NCBI GenBank assembly: GCA_040387375.1
Contig: JAZKDW010000073.1
Location: 1 to 13,130, forward strand
Origin: JAZKDW01 sp040387375
GTDB lineage: Bacteria > Pseudomonadota > Gammaproteobacteria > Burkholderiales > Burkholderiaceae_D
DNA length: 13,130 bases
Direction of reading: 5' to 3'
The position numbers and the translations under genes are program-made. How positions within the stretch are numbered: the stretch's first letter is position 1; every line of letters starts with the position of its first letter. Below the pieces are notes generated by a model, which worked only from the letters and a program-made list of their open reading frames with translations, was not told the DNA's origin and did no database searches. Positions 7,525 to 13,130 of this stretch are shown here, one piece after another.

Positions 7525-7569
7525 GTCTGGAGGGAGTTCGCGGTGGGGCCGGCAAGTTGCAAGACGCCC

Positions 7570-7575
7570 AGTATA
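7570..7575 (-). promoter_or_regulatory. Possible -10 element upstream of the MFS gene
   Basis: On the minus strand TATACT lies about 46 nt before the MFS start, inside an alternating TA run (7572-7579). No acceptable -35 is found at 16-18 nt, so this is only a candidate, but the 114-nt gap to the preceding gene leaves room for a separate promoter. Confidence 0.25.
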
Positions 7576-7638
7576 TATAAGGAGTGCGCAACGCCCGTGG
7601 TTGTCATGCGCGCGCCTGCACTGCGCAAGCGGCCAGGG

Positions 7639-7854
7639 TCAGCAGAAAAGACAGCTCCAATCCACCAGTTCGGCAATCAGGAAGGCCAGCGCCGACCACA
7701 GTACGGTCGAGCCGAACGGCAGGCACATGGGCAGGCCGAACAATGTGAAACGTTTGTCACCCGGCAAGCGTCCAACGCCCAGCCTGGCAAGCCAGGGCAA
7801 GAGTATGTAAAACACGAACAGGCCGAGAAAAATCACGGCGACCCAGCGGATCAT
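7639..7854 (-). CDS. DUF2905 family small membrane protein, downstream copy
   Basis: This 71-aa protein has two hydrophobic helices (about 4-22 and 46-65) separated by the conserved LGVGRLPGD loop (25-33) and an RF.LFG turn. This pattern is characteristic of DUF2905 proteins, whose function is unknown. A good Shine-Dalgarno (AAGGTGA) precedes the ATG. It is a paralogue of the gene immediately upstream: 38 of 64 residues match in a gap-free hand alignment, and 35 nt separate the two genes. Its C-terminus is seven residues longer and ends DWSCLFC, adding two cysteines absent from the other copy. The product is probably an inner-membrane protein and is likely co-transcribed with its partner. Confidence 0.85.
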   Translation of the reverse strand: MIRWVAVIFLGLFVFYILLPWLARLGVGRLPGDKRFTLFGLPMCLPFGSTVLWSALAFLIAELVDWSCLFC

Positions 7855-7889
7855 GCATCACCTTTCACGAAATTATCCGCCTCGTCCGA

Positions 7890-8084
7890 TCAGATCAGAC
7901 GGGCAATCAGGAACACTGCGGTCGACAGCAGGATAGTCGAGGCGAACGGCAGGAAAAAAGTTTTGCCGAACAGCCTGAAGCGCAGGTCTCCCGGCAGTCG
8001 TCCGACACCCAGCTTCTCCAGCCAGGGGAGCACCGACGCAAAGACGATGAGCGCGATGAAAATGGCGAGGGTCCAACGAAACAT
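7890..8084 (-). CDS. DUF2905 family small membrane protein, upstream copy
   Basis: This 64-aa protein has the same two-helix layout as its downstream neighbour. It starts MFRWTLAIFIALIVF, carries the LGVGRLPGD loop and an LRFRLFG segment, and ends with a second hydrophobic helix and FLIARLI. The Shine-Dalgarno AGGGAG stands at good spacing before the ATG. Its length matches typical single-domain DUF2905 proteins. It lies 88 nt downstream of the MidA-family gene on the same strand and may share its transcript. A weak TAAAAT (-10-like) occurs in that gap. Confidence 0.87.
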   Translation of the reverse strand: MFRWTLAIFIALIVFASVLPWLEKLGVGRLPGDLRFRLFGKTFFLPFASTILLSTAVFLIARLI

Positions 8085-8172
8085 GCGCGGCTCCCTGTAA
8101 AGATTGCGATTTTAACAGCCCTGGTGGTTCGTCACGCTTGCCTGCGATTTTTCAACAGCGCCACATTCCTGC

Positions 8173-9360
8173 CTACAGCCGGTGGGTCCGGTCGCTGCGT
8201 TCGAACCGGTCAGGCAGCGCGACCTTGGTCCCGACCATCAGCACCTTGAACAACTCACCCATTTCCGCCGGCGAGGTCAGTTTCTGCACTGCATTGGCTT
8301 GCGGCAGATAACGCATCTTGTCCGTCGGCGGCGTGCGCAGCAGCAGGTCGCCGAGGCCGGCATCGAGCAGGAAAGCCGCCTGGCTCAGGTAACCCAGCAC
8401 CTCCAGTCCATCCTCGGCCGCAGCGCGCGCCATTGCCGTGAAATCGACATGCGCGGTAATGTCTTGCAGACCCGGCAGGTACAGCGGATCCGGATGCGAA
8501 TGATGGCGATAGTGGCACATCAAGGTGCCCTGCGAACGCTGCGCCAGATAATATTCGTGACCCGGAAAGCCATAGTCGATCAGGATCGCGGCGCCGCCGT
8601 GCCCGGTGTGTTCATGCCCTGCGCGCAGCATGGCGGACAAGGATTTCATGAATCCGATCGCAACCGGATGCACTTCGGTGAGATAACCCTCCGGCAGCTG
8701 GTCCGGCTCCGGAATCTGGGAAATCAACGCCGGGTCGCAAGGCTGGTCGCGATAGACGAATGTGCCGGCATGCAGCCCGAGGCCGCGCTCCATCCACCCC
8801 TGCGGTGTCTTCACCACCAGATTGGCGGGCATCGCATCCAGCACTTCGTTGCCGATCACCACACCCGAAAACGCGGCCGGAAATTCATCCAGCCAGGCCA
8901 CTTGCGGGAAGCCGCGCAAGGCATGCTGCTGACGCGCCCGCAGTTCGCCGGACAGTTCAATGATCGAATAACGCTGCACCGGCACGCCGGCCGATGCCAG
9001 TTCAGTCAGGATATCGAAGGCGAGCTTGCCCGTGCCGGCGCCGAATTCGAGGATCTGCGGCGCGGTTTTTGCCATCAGATCGGCTGCCACATGCGCCAGT
9101 GTTGCGCCAAAAAGCGGCGTGATTTCAGGGGCGGTTGTAAAATCACCGTCTTTTCCGAGTTTTGCGGCGCCGCCGCTGTAATAACCAAGCCCCGGCGCAT
9201 ACAGCGCCAGCTCCATGAAGCGCGCAAATGAAATCCAGCCCGTATTGTGTCGGATATCATTGGCGATCAAGTTGTGCAGCGAGCGCGATGCAAACATCGC
9301 GTCGGCGGAAGGTTCAGGCAGGTGCAGTTGCATAGTCGGTATTGTAGTTAAATCGGGCAT
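8173..9360 (-). CDS. MidA-family SAM-dependent protein methyltransferase (DUF185 / NDUFAF7 homologue)
   Basis: This protein is up to 395 aa and carries the diagnostic motifs of the family: FARFMELALYAPGLGYY (45-61), the GDFTTAPEI signature (72-80), SAM motif I EFGAGTGKLA (105-114), the acidic end of strand 2 in IIELS (133-137), and GNEVLDAMP (170-178). Mitochondrial homologues (MidA/NDUFAF7) methylate an arginine of a complex I subunit during assembly. The bacterial target is not established. The start is uncertain: Met1 (9360) and Met10 (9333) both lack a clear Shine-Dalgarno, and Met10 would give a length closer to what I expect of relatives. It is divergent from the pteridine-reductase-like gene, with 50 bp between them if Met1 is used. 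Confidence 0.9.
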   Translation of the reverse strand: MPDLTTIPTMQLHLPEPSADAMFASRSLHNLIANDIRHNTGWISFARFMELALYAPGLGYYSGGAAKLGKDGDFTTAPEITPLFGATLAHVAADLMAKTAPQILEFGAGTGKLAFDILTELASAGVPVQRYSIIELSGELRARQQHALRGFPQVAWLDEFPAAFSGVVIGNEVLDAMPANLVVKTPQGWMERGLGLHAGTFVYRDQPCDPALISQIPEPDQLPEGYLTEVHPVAIGFMKSLSAMLRAGHEHTGHGGAAILIDYGFPGHEYYLAQRSQGTLMCHYRHHSHPDPLYLPGLQDITAHVDFTAMARAAAEDGLEVLGYLSQAAFLLDAGLGDLLLRTPPTDKMRYLPQANAVQKLTSPAEMGELFKVLMVGTKVALPDRFERSDRTHRL

Positions 9361-9410
9361 GAGCTTGTAAATAAATCACGAACACTCCCGGACTGGAACA
9401 TGAATTTCCT

Positions 9411-10178
9411 ATGACAGTAAACCCGCAAAAAACTGCCCTGGTCACCGGCGGCGGCAAACGCATCGGACGTGTGATCGCGCTGGCGCTGGCGCGCCGCGGC
9501 TGGCATGTGGCCGTGCATTACGGTCATTCGGCGGCGGAGGCGCAGGTTACCGTGCGCGACATCGAAGCGCTCGGCCAGCGTGCGGCGGCGCTGCAATGCG
9601 ACCTGGCGGATGAAGCGGCGGTCAGGGAATTGCTGGCGCGCGCAGCAGCGGCGCTGGGACCGGTCTCCTGCGTGGTCAATAATGCATCATTGTTTGACTA
9701 TGACAACGCAGCCGATTTTTCGGCCGCCCGGCTCGACGCGCACATGCATGTCAATCTGGTGGCGCCGGTGTTGCTGGCGCAAGCCTTGCATCATGCCACC
9801 GCCGCAGGATCACAATCGGTGGTGGTCAATCTGCTGGATCAGAAATTATTTAACCTCAATCCGGATTTCCTGTCCTATACACTGTCGAAAGCGGCCTTGC
9901 AAAGCGCCACCACAATGCTGGCGCAAGCGCTGGCGCCGAAGGTACGGGTGGTCGGCATCGCGCCCGGCATTACGCTGGTGTCGGGCGACCAGACCGAACA
10001 GGAATTTGCCAACGCGCATGCCGTCACGCCGCTGGGCAAATCCAGCACCCCGGACGATATCGCGGCAACCGTCTGTTTTGTTGCCGAGTCGCCGGCGATT
10101 ACCGGCACCACCCTGCTGGTCGATGGCGGCCAGCATTTGATACCCTTGCAGCGCGACGTCATGTTCGTTGCCAAATAA
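9411..10178 (+). CDS. SDR-family pteridine reductase (FolM/PTR1-like)
   Basis: This 255-aa protein is a short-chain dehydrogenase/reductase. The NADPH-binding turn TGGGKRIG (12-19) has the Arg typical of pteridine reductases, followed by NNAS (90-93). The active site has Asp143, Tyr156 and Lys160 (YTLSK). The Asp replaces the usual SDR serine, as in trypanosomatid PTR1 and E. coli FolM. The C-terminal LVDGGQ is also typical. These enzymes reduce dihydropterins or dihydrofolate to the tetrahydro form. The next gene is folB, supporting a pterin/folate role; activity on dihydrofolate versus dihydromonapterin cannot be told from sequence. The start ATG has a poor Shine-Dalgarno and overlaps the stop codon of a four-codon ATG frame at 9400-9414. 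Confidence 0.9.
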   Translation: MTVNPQKTALVTGGGKRIGRVIALALARRGWHVAVHYGHSAAEAQVTVRDIEALGQRAAALQCDLADEAAVRELLARAAAALGPVSCVVNNASLFDYDNAADFSAARLDAHMHVNLVAPVLLAQALHHATAAGSQSVVVNLLDQKLFNLNPDFLSYTLSKAALQSATTMLAQALAPKVRVVGIAPGITLVSGDQTEQEFANAHAVTPLGKSSTPDDIAATVCFVAESPAITGTTLLVDGGQHLIPLQRDVMFVAK

Positions 10179-10213
10179 CGCAGCATCCGATCGCACAACC
10201 TCTCTCTGAAAAT

Positions 10214-10609
10214 ATGCTCTCATTTCTGTCACACCCTCGATTAGCCGATTGCCGGCGCCTGTTCTTGCGCAACTACGAGGTGCAAATCAATATCGGCGTG
10301 CACGACTTTGAAAAAAAAGGCGAGCAGCGCGTGCTGATCAATGTCGACCTCTTCATTCCGCTGGCCCTGTCGACGCCGCATGGCGACCATCTGCATGAAG
10401 TGGTCGATTACGACTTCATGCGCGATACGATCGCGCGGCGCATGGCGCAAGGTCACATCCATCTGCAGGAAACGCTGTGCGACGATGTTGCGCGCGCCAT
10501 GCTCGCACACCCGAAAGTGCGGGCGGTGCGGGTATCGACGGAAAAGCCGGATGTTTACCCGGATTGCGAATCGGTCGGTGTGGAAGTATTCCAGGTGAAG
10601 GAGGCATGA
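10214..10609 (+). CDS. folB: Dihydroneopterin aldolase
   Basis: This 131-aa protein belongs to the FolB/FolX fold, converting 7,8-dihydroneopterin to 6-hydroxymethyl-7,8-dihydropterin plus glycolaldehyde in folate synthesis. Visible features are NIGVHDFEKKGEQ (26-38), with Glu33 aligning with the conserved acidic residue of E. coli FolB; VDYDFM (64-69); ETLCDDVA (86-93); and the STEKPD segment, whose Lys111 is the likely catalytic lysine. It has an extra N-terminal segment of about 12 residues before the usual start of strand 1; no better internal start is evident. It lies 35 nt after the pteridine-reductase-like gene and overlaps ttcA at its stop codon, indicating one operon. The Shine-Dalgarno is weak. 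Confidence 0.92.
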   Translation: MLSFLSHPRLADCRRLFLRNYEVQINIGVHDFEKKGEQRVLINVDLFIPLALSTPHGDHLHEVVDYDFMRDTIARRMAQGHIHLQETLCDDVARAMLAHPKVRAVRVSTEKPDVYPDCESVGVEVFQVKEA

Positions 10610-11562
10610 TGCAGGACCTTGCCCTCAGTGGCTTGACGCAAGCAGCGCCGCAAAGCGACGCCGCGGCAGCATGGAAGAAAGCCGAAAAAATCGCGTTCGA
10701 AAACAACAAGCTCAACAAGCGCCTGTGCCGGCTGGTCGGCCAGGCGATCGGCGATTTCAACATGATCGAGGACGGCGACCGTGTGATGGTGTGCCTGTCG
10801 GGCGGCAAGGATAGCTATGCGCTGCTCGATATCCTGATGACCTTGCGTGAACGCGCGCCGATTCGTTTTGATCTGATCGCGGTCAATCTCGACCAGAAGC
10901 AGCCGAATTTTCCGGCCCATATCCTGCCGGACTATCTGACCAGGCTAGGTGTGCCCTTCCATATCGAGACGCAGGATACCTACAGCATCGTCAAGCGGGT
11001 CGTCCCGGAAGGTAAAACCACCTGCGCTTTGTGCTCGCGCCTGCGGCGCGGCATCCTGTACCGGGTCGCCGACGAGCTGGGCGCAACCAAGATTGCACTT
11101 GGCCATCATCGCGACGACATCATGGAGACCTTCTTCCTCAACATGTTTTTTGGCGCCAAGCTCAAGGCGATGCCGCCGAAGCTGCAGTCGGATGATGGCA
11201 AGCATATCGTGATCCGGCCGCTGGCCTATGTGAAGGAAGAGGATACCGAGCGTTACGCGGCGGTCAAAGAGTTCCCGATCATTCCGTGCGACTTGTGCGG
11301 CAGCCAGGAAAACCTGCAGCGCAAGCAGATCAAGGGCATGCTGCGAGAATGGGAAAAGAAATTCCCGGGACGCGTGGATAATATTTTTTCATCGCTGTCG
11401 ACGGTGGCGCCCTCCCATCTGATGGACCGCAATCTGTTCGGGTTTGCCGGATTGAAGGCCACAGGCGACGCCGTGCAGGACGGGGATATTGCCTTTGATG
11501 AGGAGCCCTGCTCGACTGGCGCCACCATCTCCGGCATTATCCCGTTGCACGCGGTGGACTGA
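10609..11562 (+). CDS. ttcA: tRNA 2-thiocytidine(32) synthetase TtcA
   Basis: This 317-aa protein belongs to the PP-loop ATPase family. SGGKDS (64-69) is the ATP-activating P-loop. CALC (139-142), next to SRLRRG, and CDLC (227-230), in PCDLCGSQ, supply the cysteines that ligate the iron-sulfur cluster; E. coli uses one pair plus one later Cys, here most likely Cys139, Cys142 and Cys230. GHHRDD (165-170) is the family metal/ATP motif. The enzyme thiolates cytidine 32 of certain tRNAs. The start follows AAGGAGG with 4 nt spacing and overlaps the folB TGA by one base; an ATG one codon earlier is also in frame, and the open frame further upstream lies inside folB. The transcript runs straight into the inverted-repeat element beginning 10 nt after the stop. 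Confidence 0.96.
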   Translation: MQDLALSGLTQAAPQSDAAAAWKKAEKIAFENNKLNKRLCRLVGQAIGDFNMIEDGDRVMVCLSGGKDSYALLDILMTLRERAPIRFDLIAVNLDQKQPNFPAHILPDYLTRLGVPFHIETQDTYSIVKRVVPEGKTTCALCSRLRRGILYRVADELGATKIALGHHRDDIMETFFLNMFFGAKLKAMPPKLQSDDGKHIVIRPLAYVKEEDTERYAAVKEFPIIPCDLCGSQENLQRKQIKGMLREWEKKFPGRVDNIFSSLSTVAPSHLMDRNLFGFAGLKATGDAVQDGDIAFDEEPCSTGATISGIIPLHAVD

Positions 11563-11572
11563 CCGCAGAACT

Positions 11573-11600
11573 TAAGTACCCACACAAAATAAATTGTGAG
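11573..11600 (+). repeat. Left terminal inverted repeat
   Basis: A 28-nt arm reading TAAGTACCCACACAAAATAA and then ATTGTGAG. It pairs with 11735-11762; the three differences are at arm positions 12, 14 and 15 (A here, G in the other arm when read inward). Confidence 0.85.
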
Positions 11601-11664
11601 TGTCTGCGGCCCTCGGCGGGCCCCCCTGACCGGCGCGCTGCGGCGTTGCACGTTCCTTGCAGTG

Positions 11665-11696
11665 GGGCCGCCGAGGTGCTCGCACTGCGGCGGCCC
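11665..11696. repeat. GC-rich hairpin inside the element
   Basis: GGGCCGCCG (11665-11673) pairs perfectly with CGGCGGCCC (11688-11696). After one mismatch the stem continues with GGTG/CACT (one wobble) around a CTCG loop. A smaller hairpin GGCCC/GGGCC lies at 11608-11622. Neither is followed by a T-run. Confidence 0.7.
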
Positions 11697-11734
11697 GCGC
11701 GCCTTGCATCACATCCGGCCAGGACCACATCCAT

Positions 11735-11762
11735 CTCACAATTTATTCCGCGTGGGTACTTA
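11735..11762 (-). repeat. Right terminal inverted repeat
   Basis: Read on the minus strand this arm is TAAGTACCCACGCGGAATAA and then ATTGTGAG, matching the left arm at 25 of 28 positions. The clustered purine differences suggest drift after insertion rather than a different element. Confidence 0.85.
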
Positions 11763-11773
11763 GCTCTCGCAAA

Positions 11774-12661
11774 TCAGGCCGCCAGCCGCGTAAAATCCTC
11801 CACCCATTGCTGCAGGGTTTTCACAAAATGCGCCTTCTGCTCTGGCGTGGCCTGATTGAACACCATCGCCGCCAGGCGCACCGATGCCGCGGAAGACGCT
11901 TCGAAATACGCCCGGTGTTCCGCATTGGCCGTGCGCTCCACCGTCGAATGTATATAGTTCTTCAATAGCGCTGTTGTGGCCTCGCGGCTGGGTTTTTCAG
12001 CCTGGATTTTCTTCAGCAGCGCAATCAGTGCCGCCTGGCGCCGCTGCCTGTCGGCAAACACCAGTTCGTTATTCAGCGGCCTTGCATCGGACGCTGCGCG
12101 AATCAGCCGCTCCTGCTCGCTGCTCATGTTGCCCAGCCAGTACTCCACATTCTTCAACATCTTCTTGTATCGGAAACGCTGACGTTCCTCAAGGTCGCCG
12201 CGCAGGAAATCCTTACGATATTTCTCATCATTGGAAGCGAATTTCTTCTCCAGATTTGCAATCTGCTGCGGGCGCATCGCCAATGCAAGATCCGTCATTT
12301 CAGGCAGCGCCCGGTCGGCGACCAGCAGCATGCGTTTTTGGAAATCGGCATAATCAGCCGTCAATTCCGCTTCGGTGACATTGCCCTGAGCACGCTTTTG
12401 CATTGACGACATCACTTGGACATAACCTTTCAATTGCGTCTTGCGATGCCATGCAAACAGAGTGGCAAGATCCTTTTTGACTTCGGGGACCTGATCGGAT
12501 TCGACATCGATGTAATTATTGAGCCACCAATACGAGAGGGTTTCGCCATTGCTGTAGCCGAGTCGTGCGGCGGTACAGCCGACGAGCAGGGTCGCGATCA
12601 GGATTAATCCGATCTTTTTTGCAAGGGCACTGCGGGGCTGCGTGATAAAATTTTGCATCAT
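11774..12661 (-). CDS. DUF6279-like lipoprotein
   Basis: Starting at the first of two adjacent ATGs (12661) the product is 295 aa; a longer open frame (to 12745) would run into glmU and is rejected. The N-terminus is a lipoprotein signal: basic residues, hydrophobic KKIGLILIATLLVG, and the lipobox LVGC with Cys29 as the lipidated residue. Thr30 at +2 favours outer-membrane sorting. The mature protein is charged and predominantly helical (YWWLNNYIDV near the start, then repeated Lys/Arg/Glu/Gln-rich stretches), a pattern I associate with DUF6279 lipoproteins, whose role is unknown. The Shine-Dalgarno is poor. It is convergent with ttcA, with the MITE-like element between, and divergent from glmU with only 15 bp between start codons, so its promoter must overlap glmU coding sequence. 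Confidence 0.82.
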   Translation of the reverse strand: MMQNFITQPRSALAKKIGLILIATLLVGCTAARLGYSNGETLSYWWLNNYIDVESDQVPEVKKDLATLFAWHRKTQLKGYVQVMSSMQKRAQGNVTEAELTADYADFQKRMLLVADRALPEMTDLALAMRPQQIANLEKKFASNDEKYRKDFLRGDLEERQRFRYKKMLKNVEYWLGNMSSEQERLIRAASDARPLNNELVFADRQRRQAALIALLKKIQAEKPSREATTALLKNYIHSTVERTANAEHRAYFEASSAASVRLAAMVFNQATPEQKAHFVKTLQQWVEDFTRLAA

Positions 12662-12676
12662 TTCAACTGGTCGCCT

Positions 12677-13130
12677 ATGAACATAGTCATTCTTGCTGCT
12701 GGAATGGGAAAGCGGATGCAATCCGCCTTGCCGAAAGTGCTGCATCCGCTTGCCGGAAAACCGCTACTAACGCATGTGATCGACACTGCCCGTTCATTAG
12801 GACCAGACACCTTGTGCGTGATCTATGGCCATGGCGGTGAACAGGTGCCGGAACTGCTGCAGGATCCTGACATACGGTTTGCAAGGCAAGAACCGCAGCT
12901 TGGCACCGGTCATGCGGTGATGCAGGCGCTGCCGTTTCTCGATGAGTCGGCGCCTACCTTGGTGTTATATGGCGACGTCCCGCTGACCGATGCAAAATCC
13001 CTGCAACGTCTGTTGGACAGTGCCGGCGAGAATAAGTTGTCCATATTAACTGTTTACCTTGACGATCCCGCCGGTTATGGCCGCATCGTGCGCAACGACG
13101 GCCACATTACCCGCATCGTCGAGCAAAAGG
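12677..13130 (+). CDS. glmU: GlmU N-acetylglucosamine-1-phosphate uridyltransferase / acetyltransferase, N-terminal part
   Basis: The first 151 codons are present; the gene runs off the window. The uridyltransferase domain is clear: nucleotide-binding LAAGMGKRM (6-14) with Arg13 and Lys20 aligning with E. coli Arg18 and Lys25, HVIDTA (33-38), YGHGG (50-54), QLGTGHA (74-80), the metal-binding YGDVPL with Asp100, and YGRIV. GlmU makes UDP-GlcNAc from glucosamine-1-phosphate, the precursor of peptidoglycan and lipopolysaccharide; the acetyltransferase beta-helix domain is beyond the edge. The start codon is fixed by homology but has no good Shine-Dalgarno. A weak promoter candidate inside the divergent lipoprotein gene is TTGCAA (12619-12624), 19 nt, GATAAA (12644-12649). 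Codons 12-25 contain competing inverted repeats. Confidence 0.96.
   Translation, partial: MNIVILAAGMGKRMQSALPKVLHPLAGKPLLTHVIDTARSLGPDTLCVIYGHGGEQVPELLQDPDIRFARQEPQLGTGHAVMQALPFLDESAPTLVLYGDVPLTDAKSLQRLLDSAGENKLSILTVYLDDPAGYGRIVRNDGHITRIVEQK

Larger units (their letters stand above)
11573..11762. mobile_element. MITE-like 190-bp element with terminal inverted repeats
   Basis: Two 28-nt arms (11573-11600 and 11735-11762) are inverted copies matching at 25 of 28 positions; each starts TAAGTACCCAC and ends AATAAATTGTGAG. The 134-bp core is strikingly GC-rich compared with the AT-rich arms and contains further hairpins. It fits exactly between the stop codons of two convergent genes, leaving 10 nt on one side and 11 nt on the other. 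It encodes no transposase. Both outer ends are TA, compatible with a TA target-site duplication as made by IS630/Tc1-mariner-type transposases, but this cannot be told apart from the repeat itself. Non-autonomous element is the best reading. It may also serve as a bidirectional transcription stop. Confidence 0.65.

Noticed and set aside
10477..10608. Longer ttcA frame starting inside folB
   Set aside because: The upstream part has no TtcA similarity, and a strong AAGGAGG site fixes the start at 10609 or 10606.
11537..11855. Open frames of about 65-103 codons on both strands across the inverted-repeat element
   Set aside because: They consist of repeat sequence translated by chance, including similar SQFI..GYL peptides from the two arms, and overlap the ends of real genes.
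12662..12745. N-terminal extension of the lipoprotein gene
   Set aside because: It would bury the lipoprotein signal peptide 28 residues in and overlap the glmU coding start; the ATG pair at 12661/12658 fits the signal peptide.

Overview
The window looks like a chromosomal segment of a betaproteobacterium, most likely Burkholderiales and possibly Oxalobacteraceae (Herminiimonas/Janthinobacterium-like). This is inferred from protein content, moderately high GC and gene order; no database search was run. Almost all of it is housekeeping or ordinary accessory chromosome. I see no phage, CRISPR, toxin-antitoxin or defence genes.

Layout. (1) 1-563, minus strand: tRNA-Tyr, tRNA-Gly, tRNA-Thr, then the first 26 codons of tuf (EF-Tu), behind a near-consensus promoter with a G-rich discriminator. 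This is the classic translation-machinery operon. (2) 681-1664, minus: a class I glutamine-amidotransferase-like hydrolase (peptidase C26 family). A strong nested inverted repeat lies just before its start codon. (3) 2055-4470, plus: kefF-kefC, a glutathione-gated potassium efflux system with its flavoprotein activator, translationally overlapping. (4) 4695-6035, plus: a secreted protein built of Ig-like modules, two of them clear duplicates, closed by a very good intrinsic terminator. (5) 9360 down to 6100, minus: a MidA-family methyltransferase, two tandem paralogous DUF2905 membrane proteins, and a DHA2-type MFS efflux pump. (6) 9411-11562, plus: a pteridine-reductase-like SDR, folB (dihydroneopterin aldolase) and ttcA (tRNA 2-thiocytidine synthesis), with folB and ttcA overlapping. 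(7) 11573-11762: a 190-bp element with 28-bp imperfect terminal inverted repeats and a GC-rich hairpin core. It sits between the two convergent stop codons and looks like a MITE. (8) 12661 down to 11774, minus: a DUF6279-type lipoprotein, divergent from (9) glmU at 12677, which runs off the window. Their start codons are separated by only 15 bp.

Functional themes are translation (tRNAs, EF-Tu, TtcA), folate/pterin metabolism (SDR, FolB), electrophile and potassium stress (KefFC), envelope functions (GlmU, the lipoprotein, the Ig-like secreted protein) and drug efflux (MFS). The most noteworthy unexplained structures are the MITE-like element, the hairpin leader of the amidotransferase gene, the alternative hairpins at the start of glmU, and the operator-like palindrome downstream of kefC.
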